From contig CM072801.1 of assembly GCA_037013495.1 (NCBI GenBank), positions 18,715,501 through 18,779,500 of the forward strand: DNA of 64,000 nt, in the 5' to 3' direction. Below the pieces are notes generated by a model. The model saw only the letters and a program-made list of their open reading frames with translations, was not told the origin of the DNA and did no database searches. Source of the stretch: Hippophae tibetana. Lineage: Eukaryota > Streptophyta > Magnoliopsida > Rosales > Elaeagnaceae. The translations under genes and the position numbers were made by a program. The first letter of the stretch is position 1. The number at the start of each line of letters is the position of its first letter. Positions 63,701 to 64,000 of the stretch are shown here, one piece after another.

Positions 63701-64000
63701 AGTGTTTAGTAGAGAAAACCACTAAAAAACTAGATGTAGGTTTCTGATAGTAATTCATGTCTTAAAGAAGTAGAGATCATAACAGCACATCCAAGAATCA
63801 AATTCACCATTTATGCATTATATTCTTACATACCCCAACTGGTCCTGTAACTAAGAGGACGTTCTTCAGATCAGCTGCTGCTTCACTATCTGAATCATAT
63901 TCACTTTCAGAACAGGTATAATCGTCTGCGTGCATGCCACTTGAATCACTATCAGTGCAGTTCTTGCCGATTTGGGTATCTCTTTCATGCCAAAGTCGTA
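51748..64000 (-). CDS. ELG1: ATAD5/ELG1-type AAA+ ATPase (RFC-like PCNA unloader), 3' ten exons
   Basis: Partial gene running off the right edge; 853 codons visible. ELG1/ATAD5 replaces RFC1 in an RFC-like complex that removes PCNA from replicated DNA in the nucleus. Deduced exons: 64000-63834, 63158-63099, 62732-62653, 59749-59430, 59345-59254, 59169-59058, 54434-53302, 53169-52862, 52127-51960, 51871-51748. All introns are GT-AG and the phases close. Walker A (LLVTGPVG + SGKSAAIYACV) spans the first intron shown. Walker B is LILFEDVDVTF and sensor 1 is ILTSNSHNPLLPSN. The C-terminal AAA lid and helical region (HLLERFLECCQGDIRKTIMQ, then LQFWCQ) lead into a 377-codon exon with acidic linkers and a collar-like part. 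At the fourth exon shown, a stronger GTAAGAG donor at 59429 is used, not the GTAACTG 9 bases downstream, because only it keeps frame. Intron 6 (54435-59057) carries three repeats. Confidence 0.92.
54537..54949 (-). mobile_element. TRIM element (miniature LTR retrotransposon)
   Basis: A 413-bp minus-strand element in the ELG1 intron. The 5' LTR (54949-54853) begins TGTTAGAG and ends ACA. It is followed directly by TGGTATCAGAGC (54852-54841), an exact initiator-tRNA-Met binding site. A purine tract TAAGAGGA (54688-54681) precedes the 3' LTR (54680-54537, TGTTTGGG...CA). The LTRs share the block CACATTGCTTAAGAG, and the 5' copy lacks about 50 bp present in the 3' copy. There is no coding room in the 152-bp interior. 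No clear target-site duplication. Confidence 0.8.
54971..55134. repeat. Perfect 82-bp tandem duplication
   Basis: Copies at 54971-55052 and 55053-55134 begin AAATTGTCATGTGCGCC and look identical. It lies in the ELG1 intron just beyond the TRIM. It generates mirrored frames on both strands (55042-55249) that are not genes. Confidence 0.95.
55538..55855 (+). repeat. 5' LTR of the ELG1-intron element
   Basis: 318-bp direct repeat of 58421-58717. It contains small internal duplications (GATTTTCAGGATG-like, and TTTAGGCCTTAACC/TTTGGCCTTGG) that the 3' copy lacks. Confidence 0.85.
56440..57450. pseudogene. Possible captured host-gene fragments inside the LTR element
   Basis: Plus-strand peptides such as EMAGKTIFSTGSESMLGAQA and QCIGKGFYGSSNGFQFQQQ (56484-56910) look like Ser/Phe/Gly-rich non-retroviral protein. 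Between 57420 and 57230 the minus strand reads VDKSSENFFQNFGPMMKLQS followed by heptad-like Leu/Glu-rich sequence. Stops and shifts separate them. I do not recognise the donor gene(s); an FG-nucleoporin-like origin is only a guess. Opposed coding directions imply more than one fragment or a rearranged one. Confidence 0.35.
57884..58263. repeat. Triplicated ~120-140-bp block with LTR-junction-like sequence
   Basis: Three diverged copies beginning near 57884, 58002 and 58141 share CTACTTAGCAACA, GGATCARTAATC and CATAAACCTTCG. Copies 2 and 3 end in GCTTGAGTGGGAGTGTTGAA, which looks like a polypurine tract followed by the TGTTGAATG start of a different LTR. The block lies in the 3' part of the element's interior. 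Confidence 0.75.
60229..60960. mobile_element. MITE-like element with CTATGTTAC termini in an ELG1 intron
   Basis: The terminal inverted repeat is CTATGTTAC (60229-60237) against GTAACATAG (60952-60960). Flanks CTTGCCAT and CTTGCTCT agree at 6 of 8 positions, a possible decayed 8-bp duplication. The interior holds GTGTCGGTGTTGTGTCGCG near the right end and GGGGACATGGACAC near the left. It resembles plant MITE families that end CTATGTTACTCGGAC. No coding capacity. Confidence 0.5.
61480..61499. repeat. (AT)n microsatellite
   Basis: About ten AT units in the 2.7-kb intron between exons 59749 and 62653 of the ELG1-type gene. The segment that follows (61540-61980) has repeated words such as GACTGGACC and CAGTCTGGTC, which may be another decayed repeat. 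Confidence 0.8.

Overview
The window looks like plant nuclear DNA, most likely from a eudicot. It is strongly AT-rich, its host genes are split by GT-AG introns, and its repeats are typical of plants: Ty1/copia and Ty3/gypsy LTR elements, a TRIM, a hAT-type MITE and endogenous caulimovirids. No bacterial-style operons, CRISPR arrays or tRNA/rRNA genes were seen. The species cannot be named from sequence alone.

Host genes. Three genes look functional and all lie on the minus strand. (1) 490-8530 is an 11-exon gene for an SGTA-type co-chaperone with TPR repeats; its C-terminal tail carries a duplicated exon module. (2) 27196-28563 is a 3-exon gene for a universal-stress-protein-like protein. 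(3) 51748-64000 holds the 3' ten exons of a plant ATAD5/ELG1 gene, an RFC-like AAA+ ATPase thought to unload PCNA; it runs off the right edge. A plus-strand relic at 18173-19181 is the 3' end of a nucleotide-sugar transporter of the GONST5/UDP-galactose transporter type, truncated and frameshifted. From memory, the Arabidopsis counterparts of the transporter and ELG1 are neighbours, so the roughly 33 kb between them here may be a syntenic interval inflated by transposons and viral DNA.

Repeat layout. 9.0-16.5 kb: a decayed minus-strand Ty3/gypsy remnant holding a nested, dead Ty1/copia element with both LTRs. 19.4 kb: a foldback MITE. 19.8-23.65 kb (plus) and 44.3-48.1 kb (minus): two degraded copies of related caulimovirid-like endogenous viral DNA in opposite orientation, each ending in a similar TATA-bearing region. 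24.85-26.89 kb: a 2-kb imperfect palindrome. 29.4-33.4 kb (minus) and 36.7-40.2 kb (plus): two more dead copia elements. 35.6 kb: a GC-rich hAT MITE with perfect 8-bp target-site duplications. 49.4 kb: another foldback MITE. The large ELG1 intron at 54.4-59.1 kb holds a TRIM, a perfect 82-bp tandem duplication and a 3.2-kb non-autonomous LTR element whose interior looks like captured host-gene pieces rather than gag-pol.

How it fits together. The three intact genes have housekeeping or stress roles (protein folding, stress response, replication-clamp recycling) and show no sign of acting as one system. The interest lies in the repeat archaeology: nested insertions, opposed viral copies, the giant palindrome and the chimeric LTR element. 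All exon boundaries were deduced by eye from reading frame and splice consensus; no alignment program or database was used.
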